Shown here: one piece after another, positions 1 through 7,721 of the stretch
How the letters are laid out: every line of letters starts with the position of its first letter
Position numbering within the stretch: the first letter of the stretch is position 1
Assembly (NCBI GenBank): GCA_937958105.1
Contig: CALFXJ010000004.1
Coordinates: 1-64,000 of the forward strand
DNA length: 64,000 nt
DNA from: an uncultured Cellvibrio sp.
GTDB lineage: Bacteria; Pseudomonadota; Gammaproteobacteria; Pseudomonadales; Cellvibrionaceae
Direction: 5' to 3'
Position numbers and translations under genes: made by a program
Notes under the pieces: generated by a model
What the model was told of the DNA's origin: nothing
The model's input: the letters and a program-made list of their open reading frames with translations, nothing else
Database searches by the model: none

Positions 1-1
1 A

Positions 2-619
2 GATAAAGAGCGTCCGATATTTAAAAAGATTATCGTAGGCTTGGCTCCGGGTGGCGTAGTGGCTGTATGGGTGGGTGGCAGGGAAACCCGAGAAGTTTTT
101 TTTGGTCAATCTGTACCCTACGAAGCAGATATCTACACACCGCTCGGCAGTCTCATAAAAGACCGAGAGGAATATGCTGAATCCTATTTGCAGGACTTAC
201 CATCTGAGATCTATCAGAAAGTTAAAGAAGAAGGCATTCCCTTTGGCTTGTGGGAAAGATACCGCAAAAGCTATCCATGGAGTTTTTCCTCTACACCTAA
301 TAAACAAATTGGTGATTTCAGAATTTCCTTTTTTAATGGAGAGAATTACAGAATCTCCACACCGTTTGAATATCATTACGCACCTAAACCTATACCTCTT
401 GTAATAGGTTTTATCTGTGAGTTTCCGGGCGACAAAAAACAATATGTTTACAGCATCGGATTTGATCATGAGGAGACCTACAACGCCATGGAAAAGCTCA
501 GCGCGAACGGCAAGGAAATTACCATATTGATTGATCCTAAACTACCCAAGAATACAAGCACGATCAGCCTGTCAAATGGGGAGGAAACTGTTGAGCTTAA
601 AAAGATAATTCATCGGTAA
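2..619 (+). CDS. DUF2931 family protein, 5' end outside the window
   Basis: The reading frame is open from the first bases of the window to a TAA, giving 205 visible residues; the start, and presumably a lipoprotein signal as in its neighbour, lie upstream. The segment with APGG followed by VAVWVGG is, from memory, typical of DUF2931, a family of gammaproteobacterial lipoproteins of unknown function. It is a paralogue of the next gene. Bases 1-150 match 1170-1319 with only a few differences, while the 3' halves have diverged, which suggests recent duplication or gene conversion. No function can be assigned beyond the family. Confidence 0.7.
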   Translation, partial: DKERPIFKKIIVGLAPGGVVAVWVGGRETREVFFGQSVPYEADIYTPLGSLIKDREEYAESYLQDLPSEIYQKVKEEGIPFGLWERYRKSYPWSFSSTPNKQIGDFRISFFNGENYRISTPFEYHYAPKPIPLVIGFICEFPGDKKQYVYSIGFDHEETYNAMEKLSANGKEITILIDPKLPKNTSTISLSNGEETVELKKIIHR

Positions 620-786
620 ATATGTGCCTCTAAAGTTCGGCCAATCCCAGAGAGAGCTCACGCTTATCCATGTATCTATGGCTTGGTAGATATTACCAAG
701 CTTTTTCATCGGATTTATTCGCATCGATGTTTTTAAAAAATTGCCGATTGATATATCTACGGTTGCAACTTATTAAGAATAAAATC

Positions 787-1791
787 ATGAATCTTTATCT
801 AAAGCTAACGATCCTGTGCCTCCTTTCCGTTTTTATCTTGTCAGGATGCGTGAGTATGTTTACCAAAAACAAAACCAAGTTTCATTGGCTGGCTCAGGAA
901 AGTGCCCCCAGAGAATTTCCAATGCGTGTCATCAATGGCACCTTTTATTATCATAATCAGGACGATGGACTGTATGTACCCACTGCGGCCAGCATCACTC
1001 CTGGTTGGGGTAACGGTCGTTCTGTTCATGTGGTGGGAGACGATTATAAAGCGCTGCCAGATCGGCTTGATATTCGGTTTTTCTCCTTCTGGGAAAATAA
1101 ACTGTACCACGGCAATTTTGATTTGCCCTACGATAAAATCCTGGCTTTGTTTAAGGAAGGTGTGGAAAGAGATAAAGAGCGTCCGATATTTAAAAAGATT
1201 ATCGTAGGCTTGGCTCCGGGTGGCCTAGTGGCTGTATGGGTGGGTGGCAGGGAAACCCGAGAAGTTTTTTTTGGTCAAGCTGTACCCTACGAAGCGGATA
1301 TCTACACACCGCTCGGCAGCCTTATAGAGAATAGAAAAGAATATGCCGAATCCTATTTACAAGATTTGCCGCCAGAGGTATACCAGAAGATAAAAAAGGA
1401 AGGCATTCCCTTTGGTTTATGGGAGAAATACCGCAAAACCTATCCGTGGAATTTTGCCTTCACACCTGGTAAACAAATAAATAGTTTTGGGGTTTCGTTC
1501 TTTAATGGAGAAAGTCAACGCATCGCAACACCCATTCAGCCTGAACACAATGCCAAACCTATACCGCTCAGTGTTAGTTTTACCTCCGAATTTCCAAGCG
1601 ATAAAACGAAGTACGTCTACAGCATCGGATTCGACTTTGAAGAAACCTCCGATGTCATGAAACAGCTCAGCGCCAACGGTAAAGAAGTTACTTTGATCAT
1701 TGACCCAAGACTTCCAAAAAATACCACTCGAATCAGCCTTTCAAACGACGAAGAAACTATCGAACTTAAAAAGATAATTCATAAATGGTAA
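787..1791 (+). CDS. DUF2931 family lipoprotein
   Basis: A 334-residue protein. The ATG at 787 is preferred over an in-frame one at 670 because it places a lipoprotein signal at the N-terminus: a basic start, a hydrophobic run and the lipobox LSGC at about residues 17-20. The mature part carries the APGG/VAVWVGG segment of DUF2931, a family of envelope lipoproteins of unknown role. It lies 167 bp after a paralogue and in the same orientation, so the two form a tandem duplicated pair. No partner gene indicates a function, and cell-envelope location is the only inference the sequence supports. Confidence 0.75.
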   Translation: MNLYLKLTILCLLSVFILSGCVSMFTKNKTKFHWLAQESAPREFPMRVINGTFYYHNQDDGLYVPTAASITPGWGNGRSVHVVGDDYKALPDRLDIRFFSFWENKLYHGNFDLPYDKILALFKEGVERDKERPIFKKIIVGLAPGGLVAVWVGGRETREVFFGQAVPYEADIYTPLGSLIENRKEYAESYLQDLPPEVYQKIKKEGIPFGLWEKYRKTYPWNFAFTPGKQINSFGVSFFNGESQRIATPIQPEHNAKPIPLSVSFTSEFPSDKTKYVYSIGFDFEETSDVMKQLSANGKEVTLIIDPRLPKNTTRISLSNDEETIELKKIIHKW

Positions 1792-1922
1792 TCGACCCGG
1801 CAGTTTCTCTGCGATTTACAGCGAAGAGCCGTGAGGCTGAACAGCAGCAATAAAAATGATAAAGAACCAGGCAGTCGATGCTTTCAAGGATAAAAACTCC
1901 ATGATAGAAAGCCACCCCTAAT

Positions 1923-1987
1923 GTCGGATTACGATTTTGCTGTGTCGGTGTCGGCTTACGCAGCTTTGCTGCTAAGCCGACCTACTG
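1923..1987 (+). repeat. REP-like palindromic repeat
   Basis: An incomplete copy (gtcggattacg) at 1923 is followed by a complete palindrome at 1950-1986: gtcggcttacg, a short loop region and ctaagccgacctac. The same family recurs at 9818-9853 and 11260-11451, always between genes. The form is that of a REP element, where an inverted repeat with a conserved GTCGG head ends in CCGACCTAC. No RAYT-type transposase gene is in the window. Confidence 0.75.
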
Positions 1988-2045
1988 GATTTTCTTGTTC
2001 GAGTCGGCTTGTGATTCTTAGTTGCGGTCTGTTTTGAGAAGGTAA

Positions 2046-3002
2046 TTACTGCCCGTCTCGGGTGAAGGTGCGCATGACGTAATCCACCCGTTGTTCCGGG
2101 GTGCGGTGGGAGCGGGGTTTGATGGATTCTATATGGCGCAGGCGGGGCAGCAGGCCGCGGCCGTTGGCGACCTGGATGGAAAGTCCGGGGCGGGCGTTCA
2201 GCTCCAGCAGCTGGGCGCCACGCACTTTATCGAGCACAATGTCGGTACCGATGTAACCCAGGCCTGTCATCTCAAAACAGCGGGAAGCCAGCAGCAGCAT
2301 GTCACGCCAGTTGGCGATCTGAATTTCATGGAGCGGTCGTTTGGTGTCGGGATGGTGGGTAACCGGGCGGGAAAACTGCACGGCCCTGAGCGCCGAGCCG
2401 GTACCAATGTCGAGTCCCACCCCCACGGCGCCCTGGTGCAGGTTAGCTTTGCCGTCAGAGGCGTGGGTAGCCAGACGCAGCATCGCCATCACCGGGTAGC
2501 CCTTGAACACAATGATGCGGATATCCGGTACGCCTTCGTAGGAATAGCCTTCGAACGAATCGTCGAACTGGATCAGGTCTTCAACAATGACGACGTCCGG
2601 TTTGCCGCCCAGTGAATAAAGTCCGGCGAGGGTGTTACTCATATGGCGGCGGATATCCTCCACCGTGATTTCAACTCCGGAGGACTTGATGAACTTGTCG
2701 CCCCGGCGGCCGATTATCACCAGGATTCCCTTACCACCGGAACCCTTGGCGGGCTTGACGGCGAAACCTTCCAGCCCCGTGAGCTTCTTTTCAATGGTGG
2801 CAATCTCGTGTTGCTGCTCCACCACAAAGAACAGGCGCGGTGTTGCCACCTCGTATTCTTCTGCAATCAATTTGGTTTTGAGTTTGTTGTCCACCAATGG
2901 AAACAGGTGGCGGGGATTGTAGCTGCCGATGAAGTCGCGGTTGCGGCAGTTCATCCCCAGAATTCCCATACGGCGCAGACGCCACGGACTGACCCATTTC
3001 AC
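2046..3002 (-). CDS. RimK-like ATP-grasp glutamate ligase-family protein
   Basis: A 318-residue ATP-grasp enzyme. Visible signatures are the N-terminal segment NKLKTKLIAEEY, the glycine-rich ATP-binding stretch VKPAKGSGGKG and the metal-binding ELNARPGLSIQ near the C-terminus. It belongs to the alpha-L-glutamate ligase-like group related to RimK, which couples ATP hydrolysis to amide-bond formation; its acceptor substrate cannot be told from sequence. The start is a GTG that overlaps the previous stop by 4 bp, so translation is probably coupled. It is the last gene of a three-gene operon with a zinc-protease-family lipoprotein and an inactive transglutaminase, a conserved gammaproteobacterial combination. 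Confidence 0.85.
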   Translation of the reverse strand: MKWVSPWRLRRMGILGMNCRNRDFIGSYNPRHLFPLVDNKLKTKLIAEEYEVATPRLFFVVEQQHEIATIEKKLTGLEGFAVKPAKGSGGKGILVIIGRRGDKFIKSSGVEITVEDIRRHMSNTLAGLYSLGGKPDVVIVEDLIQFDDSFEGYSYEGVPDIRIIVFKGYPVMAMLRLATHASDGKANLHQGAVGVGLDIGTGSALRAVQFSRPVTHHPDTKRPLHEIQIANWRDMLLLASRCFEMTGLGYIGTDIVLDKVRGAQLLELNARPGLSIQVANGRGLLPRLRHIESIKPRSHRTPEQRVDYVMRTFTRDGQ

Positions 3003-4549
3003 TTGGTGCCACCCGCCTTGTCTTCGACGATTTCGTTTTCCACCATGGCGCGGAAGCGGCGCAATTCAGAGAATTTATAACCCGTGTACTGGCCCATCAG
3101 CATGATCAGCGCCAGGAATACCAGGTTAAGCTCAGGGAAATTGAACGTCAGGTGGCCGATCAATGGAAACTGCATCATCAGGTACGCCAGCACCGCCACC
3201 AGCAGGCTGCCACCGCCCTGAACCAGAACTTCCTTCGGCCCTTCTTCTTCCCACAGGATGGACATCCGCTCAATAGTCCAGGCGATGATGATCATCGGGA
3301 AGAAGGTAATGGTCATGCCGGTGTTCAGTCCCATCTGATAACCCACCAGGCTGAGCACAGAGATAATGAAGATCACCAGTACCACCAGTGTCGCGATCCG
3401 CGCGATAAGCAACAGGTTCAGTCGCGACAGGTAGGTACGCAGCACCAGACCGAAGGACACAACGCTGATAAAGCTGAACAGCCCTAATCCCAGGGATGTC
3501 TGCAGGAACGCGAGGGCGATCAGGATCGGCATGAAGGTGCCCGAGGTTTTCAGGCCCACGATGACTCGCATGAAAACCACCACCAGCGCCCCCAGCGGCA
3601 GAAGGAACAGCAGCTTGAACATGCTCTGTTCTTCAATGGGCAGGCGATGAACGCCGATGATGGAAAAGATACTGTCGTTGGACTGAGCACGCGCCAGTTC
3701 GAGGGCAGGCACTGTCTGGTAGATCATCGAGAAGCTGATGCGGGAGTTGCGCCCGCCCACGACATCCAGCAGCGACTGATTGTCGCGGTGCCAGATCAGC
3801 AGATTCTCCGGCACACCCTGCTGACCGGTGGCGGGGTTAAACAACACCCATTCTTCGCCGTCGTAAACCTCAACCATCTGCGTCAGGGACTGGTGGCGGC
3901 GGGCATCTTCAAGGTACAGGCCCATGGCGCTGCGGGCGGGGATGCCGGCCTGATTGAGCAGTTTCTCCAGCAGCGTCGCCATGTTCGGTTCGGCTGCCAG
4001 CATCAATGAGGCGTTCTGGTCCGGCGAAGGATCTTTCAATAATTTGATGAGCTCGCGGGTCATGCTCTGGGGCGTACTGGATGTGGACAGCGCCACCGCC
4101 AGCAGCTGGCCTGCAGCCGTAGCCTGAGGACCATCCCAGATCACCGACCTGGCCTGGGGGATCTGCGGCTCGATGATGGGATCATTATCCAGCCCACCGA
4201 CAAACTGTGCCTTGTAATACAGCGTCTGCGGACCGGCGGCGCTGCGCTTGGTCCATTCACCGCGCCGCCCCTGATTGCTTTCGATCACCGACCAGCCGTA
4301 GCCGGGTGACGCCGCCTGCTCGGTGAACATACGGAAACCCGGCGGGTTATCCGGCAGCGCCAGGGTAGCAACGACCGGGTCGCCGTTGGCAAAAAAATCC
4401 ACCCGGGCTTCGATCATCCACACGGGGCGCTGTTCACCGGCAAGAAAGGGAATCTCCATGGTGGTGTGGCGCAGCCAGGCAGTACCCAGCCCAAGCAAAA
4501 TCAATCCGACGATGATGCTGTAAAACGGAGCGCGGGAGGGCTTTTTCAT
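2999..4549 (-). CDS. Inactive transglutaminase-like protein with seven membrane helices
   Basis: A 516-residue inner-membrane protein. A single N-terminal helix (about residues 10-27) is followed by a large periplasmic part with a transglutaminase-like fold region (about 150-290). A block of hydrophobic helices fills about 315-495. This is the layout of the family described as inactive transglutaminase fused to seven transmembrane helices. ATG overlaps the stop of the upstream gene by 4 bp, and its own stop overlaps the GTG of the ATP-grasp gene, so the three are one tightly coupled operon. The likely role is a membrane partner of the ligase and protease-like proteins; the biochemical activity is not evident. 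Confidence 0.85.
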   Translation of the reverse strand: MKKPSRAPFYSIIVGLILLGLGTAWLRHTTMEIPFLAGEQRPVWMIEARVDFFANGDPVVATLALPDNPPGFRMFTEQAASPGYGWSVIESNQGRRGEWTKRSAAGPQTLYYKAQFVGGLDNDPIIEPQIPQARSVIWDGPQATAAGQLLAVALSTSSTPQSMTRELIKLLKDPSPDQNASLMLAAEPNMATLLEKLLNQAGIPARSAMGLYLEDARRHQSLTQMVEVYDGEEWVLFNPATGQQGVPENLLIWHRDNQSLLDVVGGRNSRISFSMIYQTVPALELARAQSNDSIFSIIGVHRLPIEEQSMFKLLFLLPLGALVVVFMRVIVGLKTSGTFMPILIALAFLQTSLGLGLFSFISVVSFGLVLRTYLSRLNLLLIARIATLVVLVIFIISVLSLVGYQMGLNTGMTITFFPMIIIAWTIERMSILWEEEGPKEVLVQGGGSLLVAVLAYLMMQFPLIGHLTFNFPELNLVFLALIMLMGQYTGYKFSELRRFRAMVENEIVEDKAGGTK

Positions 4550-5436
4550 TGATCAGCCTGTTCGGGTTTTGGCTCTGGTTGAGGTTTGGGTTGTGGTGCA
4601 GGTTGCGGCTTGGCCTGGGGCTTGGCAGCCGCCGGCTTTTCTTCCGGCTTCGCAGCCGGCGCAGGCTCCGGGCGCACCGGCGGTGCGATCCCGCTGCGGC
4701 TCACATCAACTAGCATCACATCGCGCAGCACATTGCGGCCAATCAGCATCGGCTGCTCCAGCTTGCTGCGATCCGCCAGGGTAAATTCTGCATTCTGGGT
4801 GATCTTGCCCAGGGTGATGCGCATCTCTACCACCGGGCGCCGCTCCGGTTCTTCAGCACTGGATTGCACGATATGCACGCGCCGGACCCGCTTGCGTTCC
4901 ACCTCAAGAGGCTCACGGGTTTCCGGGTGATAGACAATGAAGCGCACCCATTCTTCGCCATTACGTTCAAAGAACTGGATGTTCCGGGCGTCCATGGACG
5001 CTGTGGTGGCGCCGGTGTCGATCCGGGCGGGGATGGTGATGCCCAGATCATTCAGATAAACCTGCTCTTTCTCACCGACGATCTGCTTATCCTGAAAGGC
5101 GGTGTCGTTGACGTTGGTAGCCTGAACCGGACGTGTCGGCAGCTTGGGACAGACAACCCGCGGGGCTTGAGCCGGCGGTGGTGGCGGTGGCGGCAGCGCC
5201 GCGAGTCGCTTCTGCTCTTCGAGACTTTCGCTGAGCATGTTGATGGTTTCTTCCAGCCTGGCTTGTTGCTGGGAGAATATTTCCTGTTGGGATTGCTGCG
5301 CCGCCAGACACTGGTCCAGCGCATCGAGATCAGTCTTTTTAACAAAGAGATGTGACGTGGAACTGCAAGCAGTCAGGGTCAACCATAACGAAATAAAAAC
5401 AATCCCATGTAAACCCGACTTTTTGTTATTGCTCAT
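4546..5436 (-). CDS. Retropepsin-like / putative zinc-protease family lipoprotein
   Basis: A 296-residue protein beginning at the ATG at 5436; an upstream in-frame TTG is less likely. The N-terminus is a lipoprotein signal with lipobox LTAC, followed by a short coiled-coil-like Gln/Glu-rich segment and a proline run. The core (about residues 115-245) matches the putative ATP-dependent zinc protease family (PF05618), which has a retropepsin-like fold. ARIDTGATTAS supplies the DTG aspartate motif. The C-terminal 45 residues are a Pro/Ala/Lys-rich low-complexity tail, probably periplasmic and wall-facing. It is the first gene of the operon with the transglutaminase-like and ATP-grasp proteins. 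Confidence 0.82.
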   Translation of the reverse strand: MSNNKKSGLHGIVFISLWLTLTACSSTSHLFVKKTDLDALDQCLAAQQSQQEIFSQQQARLEETINMLSESLEEQKRLAALPPPPPPPAQAPRVVCPKLPTRPVQATNVNDTAFQDKQIVGEKEQVYLNDLGITIPARIDTGATTASMDARNIQFFERNGEEWVRFIVYHPETREPLEVERKRVRRVHIVQSSAEEPERRPVVEMRITLGKITQNAEFTLADRSKLEQPMLIGRNVLRDVMLVDVSRSGIAPPVRPEPAPAAKPEEKPAAAKPQAKPQPAPQPKPQPEPKPEQADQ

Positions 5437-5656
5437 TATTCTGGCCAACGACTATCACATGATTTGAGAAACAGGAGTGCTGGATTAACAGCGACGGATG
5501 AGCGCTCACAACGGGAAACTGCGCTGCGCAACGATATAAAAACTGCTTAATTGTAGCTGTAAGACCCGCTCAACACACTACAGTTGACCCAGTTTTTTGC
5601 AAAGAAAAGATTATCGGCTGCGGCGCAGTAATTCATAAAATGGCGACGACAATCCG

Positions 5657-6544
5657 CTATCCGCGCTTCTGATAATGCTTCGGATAACCCTCCGGCAACC
5701 GGCGAAACCGCTTGTACTCCCACTGATACTGCGCCGGTGCGCGCCGCACGCAGGCTTCGACACTTGCGTTCATGCCCGTCAATGAGGTGAGTTCGTCCTC
5801 GCTGTAGATCGCAGGATCCGCATCCAGCACCACCATCTTGAAACCACCGGGCACACGCTGCGCAAAAACAGACGCCACCGCACAACCGGTTCTCTGGAGC
5901 AGGCCGTGGATCAGGCCGATGGTCAACGCCGGCTGGCCGAAGAAAGGCGCAACGCCGCCCGCTGCATCCTTCTCCGGCACCTGATCCGGCAGGATGCCGA
6001 CGATAGTGCCCTGCTGTAACGCCTTGAGCAGCATCATGACGCCTTTGCGATTGGTGGGTGCCATAGTGATGTTCAATTTGCTGCGCCCCTTGAGCACCAG
6101 CTCATCCATCGCCGCCGATTTGAGGGGCTGATACATCGCCGTGAGCGGTGCAATGCTGGCGAGATAAGGCGCTACCACCTCCCAGTTACCGTGGTGCGGC
6201 GCCAGCACCAGCAGCCCCTTACCCTGGGCCAGTTTCTGCCGGAGAATCTCTTCGCCCTCGATCTCAACCATCTTGCTTTTGAGCCAGCCGTAGTCCCGGC
6301 GCCACACGGCGCCGGCTTCCATCGCGGTCTTCATGGTTTCCTGCAGGCTCTCCCGCGCCAGCTGATGCACCTCCTCCTCACTCAGCTCGGGGAAACATAG
6401 CCGCAGGTTGGTAATCGTCACCCGCTTCTCCCGGCCTCTTCCACGCCACAGCAGACCACCCAGAAATGCACCCAAGGCGCGGCTGACGGACAAAGGCAGC
6501 AGTGAAAGCAATTTGATAAAACTGACAACTAACCAGTCTTTCAT
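5657..6544 (-). CDS. LpxL/HtrB-family lysophospholipid acyltransferase
   Basis: A 295-residue inner-membrane acyltransferase of the lipid A late-acylation family (LpxL/LpxM, PF03279). The catalytic H-X4-E motif is H117 to E122 in APHHGNWE, and an N-terminal hydrophobic anchor covers about residues 6-32. It should transfer an acyl chain to a lipid A precursor or a related lipid, but the family also includes ornithine-lipid and other acyltransferases, so the substrate is inferred. It is monocistronic and divergent from glyQ, with 193 bp between them. Confidence 0.85.
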   Translation of the reverse strand: MKDWLVVSFIKLLSLLPLSVSRALGAFLGGLLWRGRGREKRVTITNLRLCFPELSEEEVHQLARESLQETMKTAMEAGAVWRRDYGWLKSKMVEIEGEEILRQKLAQGKGLLVLAPHHGNWEVVAPYLASIAPLTAMYQPLKSAAMDELVLKGRSKLNITMAPTNRKGVMMLLKALQQGTIVGILPDQVPEKDAAGGVAPFFGQPALTIGLIHGLLQRTGCAVASVFAQRVPGGFKMVVLDADPAIYSEDELTSLTGMNASVEACVRRAPAQYQWEYKRFRRLPEGYPKHYQKRG

Positions 6545-6684
6545 GTGTATGACTCATCATGGTGAAAGCTACTGCCAACACTTGGCAAACAGCAGGGCAG
6601 CTTACCGGAAAAAAACCGTCAACTGAATGTGGGTATCCATCCAGACCATGAAGCGCGGCAGTACTAATGCCGCACCAGTCCCGT

Positions 6685-6690
6685 TATAAT
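6685..6690 (+). promoter_or_regulatory. Candidate -10 element for glyQS
   Basis: A perfect TATAAT lies 48 bp upstream of the glyQ start. No good -35 hexamer is visible at the usual spacing, so this is a candidate only. Confidence 0.4.
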
Positions 6691-6737
6691 CCGGCGCTCT
6701 TTTATCTTTTCGATCCGCTAGCCAGAGGCAAGTCTCC

Positions 6738-7721
6738 GTGTCTGACCATCAAGATTCCGCAGGTTCTCCCAAGCCTGATGCTAAAAAACCGGATGTAAGC
6801 ACCTTCCAAGGGCTGATCCTCGCCCTGCAAGAATACTGGGCGCGCCAGGGTTGCGTGATCCTGCAGCCCCTCGACCTTGAGGTCGGCGCCGGCACCTTTC
6901 ATCCGGCGACCTTTCTGCGGGCCATCGGGCCGGAAACCTGGAACACCGCCTATGTGCAACCCTGCCGCCGTCCTAAAGATGGCCGCTATGGCGAGAACCC
7001 CAACCGTCTGCAGCATTACTACCAGTTTCAGGTAGCGCTCAAGCCGTCGCCGGACAATATCCAGGAGCTTTATCTGGGTTCGCTGCGCGAGATGGGCATT
7101 GATCCCGCTATCCACGACATCCGCTTTGTGGAAGACAACTGGGAGTCACCGACCCTCGGCGCCTGGGGACTTGGCTGGGAGGTTTGGCTGAACGGGATGG
7201 AAGTTACCCAGTTCACTTACTTTCAACAGGTGGGCGGGCTGGAGTGTTATCCGGTGACGGGCGAGATCACCTACGGTATCGAGCGTATCGCCATGTATCT
7301 GCAGGGCGTGGACTCAATCTTTGATCTGGTGTGGACCATCAACCCCAACGGCGACAAGGTCACCTACGGCGATGTGTTCCATCAGAATGAAGTGGAGATG
7401 TCGACCTTCAACTTTGAAGAAGCGGATACCGAATTCCTGTTTCACAGCTTCGATGTGTACGAGCGTGAGAGTCAGCGCCTGATGGAAAAAAGTCTGCCGC
7501 TGCCCGCCTATGAAATGGTGATGAAAGCCTCTCATGCATTTAACCTGCTGGATGCCCGCCACGCCATCTCCGTAACTGAGCGTCAGCGGTTTATCCTGCG
7601 CGTGCGCGCCCTGGCCCGCGCTGTAGCCCAGGCCTACTTTGACAAGCGCAAATCCCTTGGCTTCCCGCTGGCCCCTGAATCTCTGCGCAATGAACTGCTG
7701 TCCGCGGAGGGAGAAGAATAA
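6738..7721 (+). CDS. glyQ: Glycyl-tRNA synthetase alpha subunit
   Basis: A 327-residue catalytic alpha subunit of the bacterial alpha2beta2 glycyl-tRNA synthetase, a class II enzyme that forms glycyl-adenylate and charges tRNA-Gly in the cytoplasm. The family sequence begins at about residue 22 with TFQGLILALQEYW, followed by GAGTFHPATFLRAIGPE. The GTG start adds about 20 residues relative to the common form, rich in Asp, Lys and Pro. The stop overlaps the ATG of glyS (TAATG), the standard coupled arrangement. Confidence 0.97.
   Translation: MSDHQDSAGSPKPDAKKPDVSTFQGLILALQEYWARQGCVILQPLDLEVGAGTFHPATFLRAIGPETWNTAYVQPCRRPKDGRYGENPNRLQHYYQFQVALKPSPDNIQELYLGSLREMGIDPAIHDIRFVEDNWESPTLGAWGLGWEVWLNGMEVTQFTYFQQVGGLECYPVTGEITYGIERIAMYLQGVDSIFDLVWTINPNGDKVTYGDVFHQNEVEMSTFNFEEADTEFLFHSFDVYERESQRLMEKSLPLPAYEMVMKASHAFNLLDARHAISVTERQRFILRVRALARAVAQAYFDKRKSLGFPLAPESLRNELLSAEGEE

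Noticed and set aside
2091..2615. Long plus-strand open frame opposite the ATP-grasp gene
   Set aside because: It lies entirely antisense to a gene with clear ATP-grasp motifs, has no ribosome site, and its composition is that of a GC-rich shadow frame.
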